A stretch of DNA of 64,000 bases from Niveibacterium umoris (GCF_014197015.1 NZ_JACIET010000001.1:1550001-1614000), one strand, 5' to 3'. Positions 1 to 12,100 are shown, counted from the first letter of the stretch. Notes: generated by a model not told the origin, from the sequence alone. Numbers and translations: made by a program.

Positions 1-325
1 CACCTTCCCAGCGCGCGAGCGTGCCATCCTTAAAATACACGGAGAAGACCTTGCGCTCGATCTTGGAGCTGCGGCCGGCGCGAAACTCGTACGGGTAGTC
101 CCAGCGATCGCCATGGAAGGGGTCGCTGAGGAGCGGTGTACCGAGGATAAAACGCACCTGCTCCGGTGTCATGCCAGCCTTGAGCCGGCCAACCATTTCC
201 CCATCGATCGCCATGCCTTGACGCACATCGATGCGATAGGGGCGCAGCCAGTCGCAACCGCCCGCAAAGGGCAACAGGCACAGCGCGCACAGCAGTACGG
301 CAGGTCGAAAACTCAAGCGCAGCAT
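1..325 (-). CDS. bamE: Outer membrane protein assembly factor BamE, partial (C-terminus beyond window)
   Basis: This is the lipoprotein subunit of the BAM complex that inserts beta-barrel proteins into the outer membrane. The visible 108 residues start at an ATG (complement of 323-325) and run off the left edge without a stop. A hydrophobic signal segment ends in FAGGC, a lipobox with the acylated Cys at about residue 24. It is followed by the SmpA/OmlA core: a short YRIDVRQG stretch, then [17 protein letters not shown] and [12 protein letters not shown], the family hallmark. The gene is divergent from fur, the arrangement known in many beta- and gammaproteobacteria, which supports the call. 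Confidence 0.93.
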   Translation of the reverse strand, partial: MLRLSFRPAVLLCALCLLPFAGGCDWLRPYRIDVRQGMAIDGEMVGRLKAGMTPEQVRFILGTPLLSDPFHGDRWDYPYEFRAGRSSKIERKVFSVYFKDGTLARWEG

Positions 326-408
326 GGGTTGGGCGGAGCGGGTCGCGTTTCCAAATAGGGCTTCAGACTATATCATATGCGGCTAATCCGACCCCGCGGC
401 CGCCATCC
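326..408. promoter_or_regulatory. Divergent bamE/fur promoter region
   Basis: These 83 bp separate the start codons of two divergent genes, so they must carry both promoters. An AT-rich core near 368-388 (around TATATCATATG) stands out from the GC-rich surroundings. It offers -10-like hexamers in both directions, for example TATCAT rightward (5 of 6 to consensus) and TATGAT leftward. No convincing -35 element or full Fur box was found, so autoregulation by Fur is possible but not shown. Confidence 0.5.
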
Positions 409-861
409 ATGACCAACTCCCAAAGCCTCAAGAGCATGGGCCTCAAGGCCACTCTTCCCCGGCTTAAGATCCTCGAACTGTTCCAGCGCACCGACCAGCG
501 CCACCTTACGGCCGAGGACGTCTACCGGATGTTGATGGCGGAAGACATGGACATCGGCCTGGCCACGGTGTATCGCGTGCTGACCCAGTTCGAACAAGCC
601 GGCTTGCTTGAACGCCATCACTTCGAATCGGCCAAGGCGGTGTTCGAGCTGAACCACGGCCAGCACCACGATCACTTGGTCTGCATGCAATGCGGGCGGG
701 TGGAAGAGTTCTACGACGCCGAAATCGAAGAGAAACAGAACCGCATCGCTCAGGAGCGCGGCTTCAAAGTGCGCGAACACGCGCTCCACCTGTATGTGGA
801 CTGCCTCAAGGAAGATTGCCCCAACAAGCGCAACGCCCCGCCGGCGTTCGGGCAGACCTGA
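409..861 (+). CDS. fur: Ferric uptake regulator Fur
   Basis: Fe(II)-dependent transcriptional repressor of iron acquisition genes, 150 aa, the normal length for Fur. The N-terminal winged helix includes [15 protein letters not shown] and the recognition-helix region [18 protein letters not shown]. The C-terminal dimerisation and metal-binding part shows HHFES, the His-rich [10 protein letters not shown] segment, CMQCG and a late C-x4-C pair (VDCLKEDC), the set of metal ligands expected for Fur. The ATG at 409 has only a weak Shine-Dalgarno, but the N-terminus matches the family. It is divergent from bamE. Confidence 0.97.
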   Translation: MTNSQSLKSMGLKATLPRLKILELFQRTDQRHLTAEDVYRMLMAEDMDIGLATVYRVLTQFEQAGLLERHHFESAKAVFELNHGQHHDHLVCMQCGRVEEFYDAEIEEKQNRIAQERGFKVREHALHLYVDCLKEDCPNKRNAPPAFGQT

Positions 862-1035
862 CCGCACACGGCGCGGCACGATCTTCGCGAACGAAGTAAT
901 CGGTGGATTACTCCCGCAATCCCGTCCGAGGGCGCTGACCAACATAGATCCGGTCTGGTGTGAGCAGACTGCCGCGCTGCACTCTTCTGCCCTGCACGGC
1001 TAACAAACGCTTGCCCCTGAGACCTCTAGCCCAGC

Positions 1036-2268
1036 ATGCGCATCCTCTTCGTTCACCAGAACTTCCCCGGTCAGTTCGTGCACCTCGCGCCAGCGCTCGC
1101 CGCCGCAGGGCATGAAGTGGTCGCACTCGGCATGCGGGGCAAGCCGGTTCAGTTGCCGGGCGTGCGCGTGATCAGCCATCGCGTACCGGCCCCGCCAGAG
1201 GCGCTGTGGAAGTTGCTGTCGCGCACGGAACGGGACTGGCAAGCCAAGGTCATCCGCGGCAAGGCAACCGCCGACGTGGTCCGCCAGCTCGCGGCGCAAG
1301 GCTTCGTGCCCGACCTAGTCTTCGGCCATTCCGGCTGGGGCGAGACCCTGTTCATCAAGGACGTCCTGCCGGCGTGCAAGCTCGCGGTGTATGGCGAGTA
1401 CTACTACTCAGCCTTCGGCCGCGACGCCCGCTTCGACCCGGAATTCGCCAGCAAGGACCCCGACGCCGCGCTGCGCATCCGCCTGAAGAACACCCACCTG
1501 CTGCATGCACTCGAGGCGGCCGACGCGGTGGTCTCGCCCACCGCGTTCCAGCGCGACAGCCACCCGGAGGTCTTCCGGCCGAAGATCGACGTGATCCACG
1601 ACGGCATCGATACGCCCCGCTTCAGACCCGACCCGAAGGCGGTCGTACATCTGCGCGGCGCGGGCGTCAGCCTGAAGGCGGGCGACGAAGTCGTCACCTT
1701 CGTCGCGCGAAGCCTGGAGCCCTATCGTGGCTACCACGTCTTCATGCGCGCGCTGCCCCGGCTGTTGCGCGAACGTCCGCAGGCGCGCGTGGTGATCGTT
1801 GGCGCCGAAGGGGTCAGCTATGGCGCCCCCGGGCCGGACAACGGCAGCTGGAAGAACACCTTTCTCGACGAAGTGCGCAACCAGATCGATCCGTCCCGCG
1901 TCCATTTCGTCGGCCGCCTGCCGCACGAGCTGTTGACGCAGTTGATGCAGGTCTCGGCGGCACACGTGTACCTGACCTACCCGTTCGTGCTGTCGTGGTC
2001 CCTGCTCGAAGCAATGAGCGTGGGCTGCACCATCGTCGGCTCACGCACGGCCCCGGTGGAAGAGGTGATCCGGCACGGCGAGAACGGCCTGCTGGTGGAC
2101 TTCTTCGACGCCGAAGCGCTGGCCGCCACCGTTGCCGATGTGCTCGCAAACCGCGCGGCCTACCGCGGCCTTGGCGCAGCCGCCCGCCAGTCGGTGGTCG
2201 AACGCTACGATCTGCGCTCGGTCTGCCTGCCTGCCCAGCTCGATTTCATCCGGCGACTGGCTGCGTGA
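1036..2268 (+). CDS. Glycosyltransferase family 4 (GT-B fold)
   Basis: Predicted retaining glycosyltransferase of 410 aa that would transfer a sugar from an activated donor to a surface glycan or glycolipid; the substrate is not deducible. The N-terminus MRILFVHQNFPGQF is the first beta strand and Gly loop of the acceptor domain. The C-terminal donor-binding domain shows VARSLEPYRGYHVFMRAL, VGRLPHELL and LLEAMSVGCTIVGSRTAPVEEVI, the EX7E-like region typical of GT4 enzymes, followed by HGENGLLVDFFD. The 174 bp before it hold nothing recognisable. It converges on the type I secretion genes and no other polysaccharide gene is adjacent, so its pathway is unknown. Confidence 0.85.
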   Translation: MRILFVHQNFPGQFVHLAPALAAAGHEVVALGMRGKPVQLPGVRVISHRVPAPPEALWKLLSRTERDWQAKVIRGKATADVVRQLAAQGFVPDLVFGHSGWGETLFIKDVLPACKLAVYGEYYYSAFGRDARFDPEFASKDPDAALRIRLKNTHLLHALEAADAVVSPTAFQRDSHPEVFRPKIDVIHDGIDTPRFRPDPKAVVHLRGAGVSLKAGDEVVTFVARSLEPYRGYHVFMRALPRLLRERPQARVVIVGAEGVSYGAPGPDNGSWKNTFLDEVRNQIDPSRVHFVGRLPHELLTQLMQVSAAHVYLTYPFVLSWSLLEAMSVGCTIVGSRTAPVEEVIRHGENGLLVDFFDAEALAATVADVLANRAAYRGLGAAARQSVVERYDLRSVCLPAQLDFIRRLAA

Positions 2269-2277
2269 CGCGGCGGC

Positions 2278-2309
2278 GCAGCGGCTTCCACGTACGGAGC
2301 CGCCGCTGC
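2278..2309. terminator. Possible bidirectional hairpin between convergent genes
   Basis: An imperfect GC-rich inverted repeat (GCAGCGGCTTCC facing GGAGCCGCCGCTGC) lies in the 57-bp gap between the converging glycosyltransferase and hlyD-like genes. There is no clear T tract on either side, so intrinsic termination is uncertain. Confidence 0.35.
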
Positions 2310-2325
2310 GAAACCCCGATCAGGC

Positions 2326-3771
2326 TTAGCGCTCCCGAAGGCTCTCGCTGGTGTGCACGATCAGCGGATCGAGGAAGTACTCCATCACCGTCCGCACGCC
2401 GGTCTTGATCTCGACGCTCACCGCCATGCCGGGCGTCAGCGCGATGTCCTTGTTGCCGACGCGCATGCGGCTCTGGTCAAGTTCCACCAGCGCCTGATAG
2501 GTCAGGCCGCGCTTCTGGTCGGGAATCGCGTCGGTCGACACATGGCGCACGACGCCCTTCAAGGTGCCGTACTTGGTGTAGGGAAAGGTCTCGACCTTGA
2601 CCGTCGCGGGCTGGTTGCGCTCGACGAAGCCGATGTCCTTGTTCTCGAGCGTCGCCTCGACCAGCAGGTGATCCTGGCGCGGGACGACGATCATCATCGG
2701 CTCCGCCTCCTTCAGCACGCCCCCCACCGTATGCACCGCCAGCTGCTGCACGACGCCGTCGACCGGCGCCACCACCCGCAACAGCCCGCTGCGCCGGTCG
2801 TTCTTGATGTGCTCCTGCTCCAGCTCGGCCGCGCGCTCGAGGGCCGCGGCACGATCGCTGAGCTGCGTCTTGCGGAATTCGGCCACGATCGATTCGCGCT
2901 GGCGCCCCAGCAACACCAGGCCGGCATCCAGCTCGCGCACCTTGTTCTTCTGTGCGGCGAGGTCGCGCTCCATCTCGATACGCAACTGCTCGCGGTCCAG
3001 ATAGCCGTGGTAGGACATGAAGTTTTCCTCCACCAGCTTCTTGTAGTCCGAGGCGCGCTGTGCCACCAGCGGCAGGGTCTGCGAGAGCTTGACCACCAGC
3101 TCCTTCGCGGTGTCGCGCTCGGCCTCCTTCTGCGAGCGCTCGGCGTCGGCCGAGGCAAGCCGCGCCTGCAGCTCGCGCCAGAGGCCATCGGCCACCGCCT
3201 GTTCGCGCTGCACCTCGGGCTGCCAGCGCGCCGGCAGGGGCGCACCTTCCAGGCCCTTGGTCACATTCTGTGCCGCGCCACGCCGCAGCGCCTCCACCAG
3301 CGTCGCGGCCCTCGCCGCGGCAAGCCGGGCGGCCACCCAGGCCTGCATCGCACGATCGCGGTCCGATTCCGCCCCGGTGGCGTCGAGCTCCACCAGCGTC
3401 TCGCCCGCCTTCACGAACTGACCGTTCTCGACATGGATTCGCCGCACCACGGCAAGTTCGGGCGACTGGATCGTCTTGCTGTAGCCGCTCGGCACGATCT
3501 TGCCGCTCGCCACCGCAACGATGTCGACCCGGCCGAAGAATGCCCAGGCCAGCGTGAAGCCGATCAGCGCGATCAGGGTCCACATCATCCGGCGCGGCAG
3601 CGGTGACGGAGGTGTCTCCATCAGTTCCAGCGACGCGGGCAGGAACTCGCGTTCATCGCGACTGCGCTGCGGCGGGCTCAACTCCTCACGCAGGGTCCAG
3701 CTCGTCTGCAGCACAGACCGGTAGCGGTTGAGGATGTCGCACCAGGCCAGCAGCTTGAGTTTCCAGATCAT
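2326..3771 (-). CDS. Type I secretion membrane fusion protein, HlyD family
   Basis: Periplasmic adaptor that links the inner-membrane ABC exporter to an outer-membrane TolC-like channel, 481 aa. After a short cytoplasmic N-terminus (about 60 aa) there is one membrane segment (MMWTLIALIGFTLAWAFF). Next comes the lipoyl half-motif GKIVPSGYSKTIQSPELAVV and VRRIHVENGQFVKAGETLVELD, typical of HlyD/PrtE adaptors. A long alpha-helical coiled-coil hairpin occupies roughly residues 150-320, followed by VVAPVDGVVQQLAVHTVGGV and a beta-barrel ending in GMAVSVEIKTGVRTVMEYFLDPL, the canonical C-terminus. It starts 11 bp after the ABC gene ends, so the two are co-transcribed. No tolC gene is visible nearby. 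Confidence 0.96.
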   Translation of the reverse strand: MIWKLKLLAWCDILNRYRSVLQTSWTLREELSPPQRSRDEREFLPASLELMETPPSPLPRRMMWTLIALIGFTLAWAFFGRVDIVAVASGKIVPSGYSKTIQSPELAVVRRIHVENGQFVKAGETLVELDATGAESDRDRAMQAWVAARLAAARAATLVEALRRGAAQNVTKGLEGAPLPARWQPEVQREQAVADGLWRELQARLASADAERSQKEAERDTAKELVVKLSQTLPLVAQRASDYKKLVEENFMSYHGYLDREQLRIEMERDLAAQKNKVRELDAGLVLLGRQRESIVAEFRKTQLSDRAAALERAAELEQEHIKNDRRSGLLRVVAPVDGVVQQLAVHTVGGVLKEAEPMMIVVPRQDHLLVEATLENKDIGFVERNQPATVKVETFPYTKYGTLKGVVRHVSTDAIPDQKRGLTYQALVELDQSRMRVGNKDIALTPGMAVSVEIKTGVRTVMEYFLDPLIVHTSESLRER

Positions 3772-3782
3772 GGCGCGGCCCC

Positions 3783-5981
3783 TCAGTTCGTCTGCAGCGC
3801 ATGCAGATGCGCGTAGTAGCCGGGTCGCGCCAGCAACTCGTCATGCGTGCCGATCTCGACGATCTGGCCGCGGTCCATCGCCACGATCCGGTCCGCCCTG
3901 CGCACGGCCGACAGCCGGTGCGCGATGATCAGCACCGTGCGGCCCTGGCAGATGCGTTGCATGTTGCCGTGGATGATCCGCTCGGACTCATAGTCGAGCG
4001 CACTGGTTGCCTCGTCGAAGATCAGGATCCGCGGGTTGGTGATCAGCGCGCGGGCGATCGCGATCCGCTGGCGCTGCCCGCCCGACAGGCCCACGCCGTG
4101 CTCGCCGATCATCGTGTCGTAGCCTTCCGGCAGCTCCATGATGAATTCGTGCGCGCCAGCCAGCGTGGCGGCCGCAATCACCGCCTCCATCGGCCGGCCC
4201 GGGTCGGCCAGTGCGATGTTGTCACGCACGGTGCGGTTGAACAGCAGGTTCTCCTGCAGCACCACCCCGACCTGCCGCCGCAGCCACACCGGGTCGGCCA
4301 GTTGCAGGTCAACGCCATCGACCAGCACCCGGCCCCGTTCAGGCACGAACAGCCGCTGCAGCAGCTTGGTCAGCGTCGATTTACCGGAACCCGAACGGCC
4401 GACGATGCCGATCACCTCGCCGGGGCGGATCTGCAGCCGGATGTCGCGCAGCACCTCCTGCCCGTCGGGGCGGTAGCGGAAGCCCACGCGGTCGAACTCG
4501 ATCGCACCCTGGATCGCAGGCAGCTGCGCGCGGCTCGACGCGATCTCGGTGCGGGTGTTCAAGATGTCACCCAGCCGGCTGACCGAGATGCCGGTCTGCT
4601 GGAAGTCCTGCCACAGCTGCGCGAGACGCATCACCGGCATCGCCACCCGGCCGGCGAGCATGTTGAAGGCGATCAGCTGGCCCACAGTCATCTGCCCTTC
4701 GATCACCAGCCTCGCCCCCAGCCAAAGCGTGCCGAGCGTGACCAGCTTCTGCACGAACTGCACGCCCTGGCTGCCGACGTTCGCCAGCTGCACCACGCGG
4801 AAGCCCGCCGCCACATAGGCCGCAAGCTGGTTGTCCCAGCGCCGGGTGAGCTGGGGCTCCACCGACAGCGACTTGATCGTCTCGATACCGCTGACCGCCT
4901 CCACCAGAAAGGCCTGGTTCTCCGCCCCGCGCGCGAACTTCTCGTTGAGCCGGGCGCGCAGCGAAGGTGTGATCAGCACTGAGAGCAGCACGTAGCACGG
5001 CAGCGAGGCCAGCACGATCAGCGTCAGCCAGCCGCTGTAGAACAGCATCACCGCGATGAAGACCACCGAGAAGAGCAGATCCAGCACCGAGGTCAGCGCC
5101 TGACCGGTCAGGAAGTTGCGGATGTTCTCCAGCTCGCGCACCCGCGCCACCGAGTCGCCGACGCGCCGGGCGTGGAAGTAGGCCAGCGGCAGGGCCAGCA
5201 GGTGGCGGAACAGTCGCGCACCAAGCTCGACGTCGATGCGGCTGGTCGTGTGGGCGAACAGGTAGGTGCGCAGGCCGCCGAGGAGCACTTCGAAGACGAT
5301 GGCACCGAACAACCCGACGCAGATCACGTCCAGCGTCGTCAGGCCGTGGTGCACCAGCACCTTGTCCATCACCACCTGGAAGAACAGCGGTGTCGCCAGT
5401 CCGATCACCTGCAGCACCAGCGAGGCCAGCAGCACCTCGCCGAGCAGGCCGCGGTAGCGCACCAGCGCCGGCACGAACCAGGAAAAGTCGAAACGCGCGA
5501 GCTCGCCGACCAGCGAGGCCCGCGACACGAAGAGCAGCAGGCGGCCCGACCAGCGCGCCTCCCAGGCCTCGCGGCTAAGCACCTCCGGCCTGCCGACCTC
5601 GGGGTCCTGAATCAGCACCCCCTCCGGCCCCAGCTTGGCGAGCACCACATAGCGGCCGTCACGCGTCCTGGCCAGCGCCGGCAGCGGCGTGCGCTCCAGC
5701 CGTGCCCAGTTGGTATCGACCGCGCGGGCCTTCAGTTCCAGCTTGCGGGCGGCGCGCAGCAGCGCCGCCTCGTCGAAGGGCTTGCCGTGTTCGCCGAACT
5801 CGTGGATCAGCGGCGCCGGGTCGGCATTCAGGCCGTGGAAGCGCGCCAGCATCACCAGCCCGGCAAGCCCGGTGTCGATGCCCGCCGCCGCAGCGTTCGG
5901 CGCCTCGCGTGCGGGCTGGCCTTCGGCGGTCTGCGGGTCAGCGCCGGGCGCCGGGTCCTGGCCTTCGGGGGTAAGCGTCAT
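3783..5981 (-). CDS. Type I secretion ABC transporter with C39-like domain (HlyB type)
   Basis: Inner-membrane exporter ATPase of 732 aa, expected to export the RTX protein encoded just upstream. The N-terminal domain (about residues 33-160) resembles a C39 peptidase, but the catalytic Cys position is Thr ([16 protein letters not shown]37). It should therefore be a non-cleaving docking domain as in HlyB, fitting an RTX substrate with an uncleaved C-terminal signal. The membrane domain spans about 165-440. The nucleotide-binding domain has Walker [10 protein letters not shown] near 530, signature [15 protein letters not shown] near 634 and Walker [13 protein letters not shown] near 655, followed by the IIAHRLSAV switch. 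The ATG at 5981 is 119 bp after the RTX stop. Confidence 0.97.
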   Translation of the reverse strand: MTLTPEGQDPAPGADPQTAEGQPAREAPNAAAAGIDTGLAGLVMLARFHGLNADPAPLIHEFGEHGKPFDEAALLRAARKLELKARAVDTNWARLERTPLPALARTRDGRYVVLAKLGPEGVLIQDPEVGRPEVLSREAWEARWSGRLLLFVSRASLVGELARFDFSWFVPALVRYRGLLGEVLLASLVLQVIGLATPLFFQVVMDKVLVHHGLTTLDVICVGLFGAIVFEVLLGGLRTYLFAHTTSRIDVELGARLFRHLLALPLAYFHARRVGDSVARVRELENIRNFLTGQALTSVLDLLFSVVFIAVMLFYSGWLTLIVLASLPCYVLLSVLITPSLRARLNEKFARGAENQAFLVEAVSGIETIKSLSVEPQLTRRWDNQLAAYVAAGFRVVQLANVGSQGVQFVQKLVTLGTLWLGARLVIEGQMTVGQLIAFNMLAGRVAMPVMRLAQLWQDFQQTGISVSRLGDILNTRTEIASSRAQLPAIQGAIEFDRVGFRYRPDGQEVLRDIRLQIRPGEVIGIVGRSGSGKSTLTKLLQRLFVPERGRVLVDGVDLQLADPVWLRRQVGVVLQENLLFNRTVRDNIALADPGRPMEAVIAAATLAGAHEFIMELPEGYDTMIGEHGVGLSGGQRQRIAIARALITNPRILIFDEATSALDYESERIIHGNMQRICQGRTVLIIAHRLSAVRRADRIVAMDRGQIVEIGTHDELLARPGYYAHLHALQTN

Positions 5982-6027
5982 GTCTTTTGGCAGAGCGGAT
6001 CAACAGGGGGCGATTGTAGAAGCGAAA

Positions 6028-6059
6028 CCGCCCGCTCGCCCTTCCGGACCAGCGGGCGG
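6028..6059 (-). terminator. Hairpin between RTX gene and secretion genes (possible attenuating terminator)
   Basis: A perfect 9-bp stem (CCGCCCGCT, 6028-6036, with AGCGGGCGG, 6051-6059) lies just after the RTX stop and, read leftward, is followed by TTTCGCTTCT. A second hairpin (GGCGGCC facing GGCCGCC, 6065-6082) precedes it on the transcript. The position suggests partial termination that would make structural RTX mRNA exceed transporter mRNA, as known for hemolysin operons; that role is inferred. Confidence 0.55.
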
Positions 6060-6100
6060 TGGCGGGCGGCCCTGCGGCCGCCGCCATCATTTCGCGGCAC

Positions 6101-9100
6101 TCAGCTGTGCCAGAAGGTATTGATCGCGGCGTAGGCGTCGGCGTAGGAACCGTCGTTCGGCACACTGCTGCCGCCCGGCACCCCGTAACCCGCCATCGCG
6201 TCGACCAGTGCCTGGACGTCAGACTCGTTCAACGCCAGGCCCGCTCCGTCGAAGAAGCGATCGAGATGCGTATCGCCACCGCCGAACCAGCCTGAAACCT
6301 TCAGGGTGTCGCTCCGGTCCGCAAGGTTCGTAACGACCAGATCGTAGCCACTTCGCGCAAACCATAGCTCCGTGGCATCGACGCTCGCATCGAAATGAAC
6401 GGTTGTCTGGGCGAAGGGCGTGGCGCCATATACCGTCACCGTATCGCTCGCGCCATCCGCAGCAAGGTAGATGCCAGTCTCCGAGGTCCCGTTCTCGGAG
6501 ACTGTGATCACGTCAGAGCCGGCGCCATCGTAGATCAGCGTGGCTGCGCCGGCGGCGCTGACAGAGAACCGGTCGTCTCCGTCACCGCCATCGAGAGTAT
6601 CCGAACCGGTGCCCGCCCAGAGGGTGTCTGCCCCAGCACCACCGACGAGCAGATCATTCCCCGAATCACCCGAAAGCTGATCATCTCCGCCATTGCCATA
6701 CAGCCGATCGTCCCCGTCGTCGCCGAAAAGTTGGTCACCGTTTTTGCCCCCGCTGATCGTGTCATTGCCGCCACGTCCATGCAGTGCGCCACCGTTGTCG
6801 AGGCTAGTCAGGCTATCGGCACCATCGGTAGCCCCGGCAAGCGACAGGGTTGCATCGGCAAAGCGGATCGTTTCGACGGTTTGAGGGTAAGGCCCGGACC
6901 CCTGCATCAACTCAAATGCGCCGTAGTAAACAAAAATCTGGTCGCTCGGATCGGCAATACGCGTCAGAATCAGATCTCCCTCGCCAGTGACCAGCCAGTC
7001 GGCCCGATTCTCCGTACTCAGATCCAGCGTGTCGTTGCCAGACGCCTCAAAAATCAAATCAGTGCCATCACCCGCTTTATAGCGATAGGTGTCATCGCCG
7101 TCGCCACCGAAGAGGCGATCCCGCCCGAGTCCACCAACCAGCGTGTCATTTCCGCCCCCCCCCTGAAGTTCGTCATTCCCGGCCAACCCCTCGATCAGCT
7201 CAGCGGAGTCTAGGCCGTAAAGCCCATCGGCGTTTTGGGTGCCGAGCCAGCGCTCCGGTGCGGCGAGGACGGGTGTCTGCACGACGCCATTGAGCGCGAT
7301 GGTTTCGATCTTTCCGCTGCCGAAGGCGTCCTGAATCACGATGGCGTCCTGCCCATTGATCGTGATCATCATCCCCGTGCCATTCAGGCGCTGGTAGCCG
7401 AGAGCCGCGCCCGGAGCGGTGATATCAAGCCGATCGGTGCCGCCACTGTCCTGGATCGTGTCGTACCCATCGCCGAGCGAATACCGGTACGTATCCGTGC
7501 CGGTGGATCCCCAACTCGTCAGCAGGTCATTGCCCAGTCCGCCGATCAGCGTGTTGAAGCCGTCACCCCCGTTCAGCGTGTCAGAGCCGACACCACCGAT
7601 CAGCGAGTCATTGCCCAACCCTCCGATCAGCGAGTCGTCGCCTTCACCACCGTCGAGCGTGTCATTGCCTTGGCGGCCATCCAGCGTGTCATTGCCGCCC
7701 TGACCAAGGATGCGATCTCCCCCGAGGTAGCCCACCAGGCTGTCATTCCCCGACGTCGGGAACAGCACCTTGGTTCGCACGGTAGTCGCCGTCCAGATAG
7801 TGCCGTCGGCGAACTGGATGCGCTCGATCGGTGCCACCGAGCCGCTGAAGAAATTCTTCACGACCAGAACATCGTCCGCAGATCCGTTGATGGATACGCG
7901 CAGATCATCGACCGCGCGGGTAACCACAACCTGGTCGGGCCGCACCCCTGCACCGATGCTGACGGTGTCAATATCCGCACTGCGCGGCACGTCGCCGGTC
8001 GTCACGTAGTAATCAAGCGGCGTAGTGCGACCGTCCGCATCGGCGAAATAGTCCTCGCTGATGGTGTCCTGCCCCTGGCCACGGCCCCAGACATAGGTGT
8101 CGGAGCCGGCGCCGCCGGTCATCTGGTCGTTGCCAGCGCCGCCGATCAGGGTGTCCGCGCCGTCACCGGCCGCGATGTAATCGTTGCCTGCGCCGCCCAG
8201 CAGCGAATCGTTGCCGGTGCCGCCATACAGCGCATCGTTGCCGTCGCCGGCATTGAGCGTGTCGTTGCCGCCCGAGCCCATCATCCAGTCGTCGCCGCCG
8301 GCGCCGGTGAGGCTGTCGTTGGTACTGGCGTAGCCGAGCAGGAAGTCGTCGTCGGCGCCGCCAGTGAGCGCCATGGTGGCGAGCTGGGCACGGGTCCACA
8401 GCACATCGTTGGTGCTCAGCGTGTCGCCGAGCGTAAAGCGGATCTGGTCGATCGCGCCGGCGTTGTTGATGGCGTCGTTCAGGAAGAAGCCGCTGACGAC
8501 GACCTGATCGATCTGACCGCCCTTGTTCACACGTACGACGAGGTCGTCAAAGGTCTGCGCACCGCGGCTGATGGTGACATCGGCCGGCGCGATCGCGTCG
8601 GCGAACTGCAACTCGTCGATGTTCGCGGCCACGGTGTCGTTCTGGTCGATGACGTCGTCGCCATCGCCCTGACGGAAGACGTACACATCGGAGCCGTCGC
8701 CGCCGTCGAGCAGGTCCATCCCGGCGCCGCCGACCAGCGTGTCGTTGCCGGCGCCGCCGGCGAGCTCATCTTCGCCGCCGAAGCCCTGCACGAGGTCATT
8801 GCCGGCACCGCCATTGAGCGAGTCGCGCCCGGCCCCACCGCTGAGCGTGTCGCTGCCGGGCGAGCCAAGGGCGTTGATCAGGTCGCCCATGAGGGTCGCA
8901 CCGACCTGATCGGCGAACTTCACCGCTTCGATGTTCGAGACGGTGATGTCTTCGCCGGTGGCGAGGTTCTGGAAACGCGCGCTGCTGGCACCGGTGCGGG
9001 TGATCGTGTAGTCGGCCTGGTTGCCGAGCACGAACAACGTGTCGACCGAGGTGTCCGCCGCGCCGACCACGGTGGAGTCGTTGCCGCCGTCGATCGTGTC

Positions 9101-12100
9101 CAGGCCGACACCCGAGTAGAGCGAATCGCTGCCGGCGCCGCCGGCGAGGCTGTCATTGCCGTTGCCGGCATACAGCGCGTCGGCGCCAGCACCACCGATC
9201 AGCGTGTCGTTGCCGTCGCCACCGTCGAGCAGGTCATTGCCATCGCCACCGTCCAGGCTGTCGCCGCCGGCGTTGCCGCGCAGCGTGTCCGAGCCGGCGA
9301 GGCCGCTGAGCTTGTCGGCGCCGTCGGCACCGACCATGCTGTTGTCGACCAGGTTGCCGGTGCCGGTGGCCGCGGTGCTGCCGGTCGCAAAGACGAGGTT
9401 CTCGAAATTGGTCAGCAGCGTGTAGCTGGCGAGGCTGGTGATGACCGTGTCCTTGCCCGCGCCGCCGTCCTCGACGACGCTGTCGGTCGCGCTGTCGAGC
9501 ACGTACACGTCGTCGCCCAAGCCACCGGTCATGGTGTCCGCGCCGGCGCGGCCGTTGAGCAGGTCATTGCCCGCGCCGCCGATCAGCACATTGCCGCCGC
9601 CAGTAACAGTGTCGTCGTTGCCGGTGAGCGACGCGGTCATGCCGCTGAAGTTGAAGGACTTGCCGCCAAAGCTGAGCGCGAAGGACGAGGTGTTGTCCAC
9701 CGGGCCGACGTACACAAGGCGCTCGGCATTGGACGACAGCGCATAGCTGCGCTGCGTGCCGCCGAGGTTCACCGTGTCGGTGCCGGCTGCAGCCGCTTCG
9801 GTGACCGTCACGCCCGAATGGTTGACGTTATAGGTGTCGTTGCCCGCGAGGCCGGCAAAGGCCTGGCCATTCGCCGTGCTGGTGAAGACGTCGTCGAACG
9901 CGCTGGCCTGGTTCGTGAGCAGGTCGGCGAGCAGGAAGGTCTGCTGGTTGCCGGGGGCCGTGTTCCAGGCGTTGTTGTCGAGCGCGAAGGTGATCGACTC
10001 GACGTTCGTGAAGCTAATCGTCTTGCCGTCGGCGATATTGGTCAGCACGGTCTGCGTCGCCGACGGGCGGGCTACCGTGTAGTCGGACCTGCGGCCCGCG
10101 ACGAACAGCCTGTCGCTGCCGGTACCGCCGTCAACGCTGTCATTGCCCTCGGCACCCGTATCGAGGGTGTCCTGTTTGCGGGCGATCAGCCAGTCATCGC
10201 CAGCGCCACCGAGCAGCGTATCCGCGCCGGAGCCGCCACCGATGGTGTCATTGCCGTCGCCGCCGTCGAGGCTGTCATTGCCACCGTTGCCCCAGAGCAT
10301 GTCATTGCCACCAAGGCCGGTGAGCGTGTCATTGCCCGACCAGGAGCCGATCGTCTCATTGCCGCCCGCACCCTTGCCGGTGAAGGCCGCCGTGCCGTGG
10401 TAGTAGAGAGCCTCGATGCCGGCACCTGCGACAGCAAGGTCGAAACTTGCGAGGTTGGTACGTACGACGTCGGTGCCGCCGGTGTCGACGATCTTGTCGC
10501 CGATGTTGTCGATCAGGTAGGTGTCGTCGCCAAGGCCGCCGGCAAGCGTGTCCGCGCCAGCGCCACCGTCGAGCACGTCATTGCCGTTGCCACCAACGAT
10601 GCTGTTGGCCAGCGCGTTGCCGGTGCCGTAGAACACGGCATTCGGCACCCAGGGGTGGTCGCCGCCATCCTGAGGGAAGGGGGTGTACCAGCCGTCTTCC
10701 AGCGAGAACGGCGCCATCAGCGTGCCGGTGCCGGCGTACTTCGCCACCATGTTCTCGACGTTGTCGCCAAGGCGGTAGCGGTTGATGTAGACCTCGGCGG
10801 TGTCAGCGCCGACGACCGTCGTGGCCCCTTCAAGGATTTTGGTGCCAGCGTGGTAGATGCGGTAGGTATCCGCCCCACCCTCACCCACTAGCACGTCGTT
10901 GAGTTGCAGGCTGGTCAGCGTGTCGTTGCCGCTAGTCCCCAGGTTGCTGACCGAGCCGTTGAGTGCGGTCGTCGCGAACCACACATCGTCATTCAGCGCA
11001 CCGGTCGTGGTGTCGGCCGTGTTGAAGCCGTCGTTGTTGCCGTCGGTATAGAAGTACAGCTGCTCGACTTTGACGAGGCGGGCCTCGCCCTTGCCCGCCT
11101 TGTCGACGATGCGGATGGTGGTGGCATCGGGGCGGCTGAAAGCGTAGTCGGACACCTTGCCGTAGAGCGCGAAGGTGTCGGTGGAGGTGTCGGCGGCACC
11201 TACGACGGTGGAATCCGTACCACCGTCGATGCTGACGCTGTCGTAGGCGTTGCCCGGAATCGGATTGCCGGCGTTGTCCTGCAGGTTCGGCGCGAAGCCG
11301 ACTTCCATCCAGTCGTTGCCGGCGCCGCCGAGCATCGTGTCATTGCCGTCGAGGTCGAAGATGTAGTCGTCGCCGGCGCCGCCATCGAGCTTGTCGGACC
11401 CAAGATTGCCGAAGAGCTGATCCGCCCCGTTGCCGCCGCTCAGTGTGTCGCTTCCGGCGTCGCCGCGCAGGCGATTGTTCAGGTCGTTGCCGGTGCCGGT
11501 GAAATTGCCGTTGCCGTAGTACGAGAGCTGCTCGACGTTGGCGAGCGCGGTGGTCGCAAGGCTGTAAGTCGTCAGGGAGGCATCGAGCCAGATGCGGTCG
11601 ATGCCTTCGCCAGCGTTCTCGACGATGACGTCCGATGCGCTGTCGACGAAGTACCAGTCGTTGCCGGTACCGCCGACAAGCGTGTCTGCGCCGGCGCCGC
11701 CCACCAGGATGTCCCGGCCAGCGGTGCCGGTAATGCTGTTCGCGCCAGCATTGCCCGTCGCGTAGAACGAGACGGTGAGCGGATCGGTCAACTTGATCGC
11801 GTTGGTGACCGGCGGCGTCCAGTTCGTCAGGGTGACAGTCGAAGCCGGGTCGCCGATGAAACTGAGCTTTTCGACGTTGGTCGGCAGCACATACTGGTTC
11901 AGGGTGGTCCGCACTTCGTCGGCGGTGCCCTCCGTTGCACCCTCGGTAACGGTAACGTTCTGATGCCGGATCACATACGTGTCGTTGCCGCCGAGGCCCG
12001 CGAGCGTATCGTTGTCGCGCGCGCTAACGAGGAAATCCGCGCCCGAGGTGCCCACACTGGACGCCTGATAAAGGCTCGCAAGTGTCTGCGAAGCCGAAGT

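Noticed and set aside
368-388. Fur box in the bamE/fur gap
   Set aside because: The AT-rich core does not match the 19-bp GATAATGATAATCATTATC consensus well enough in either strand.
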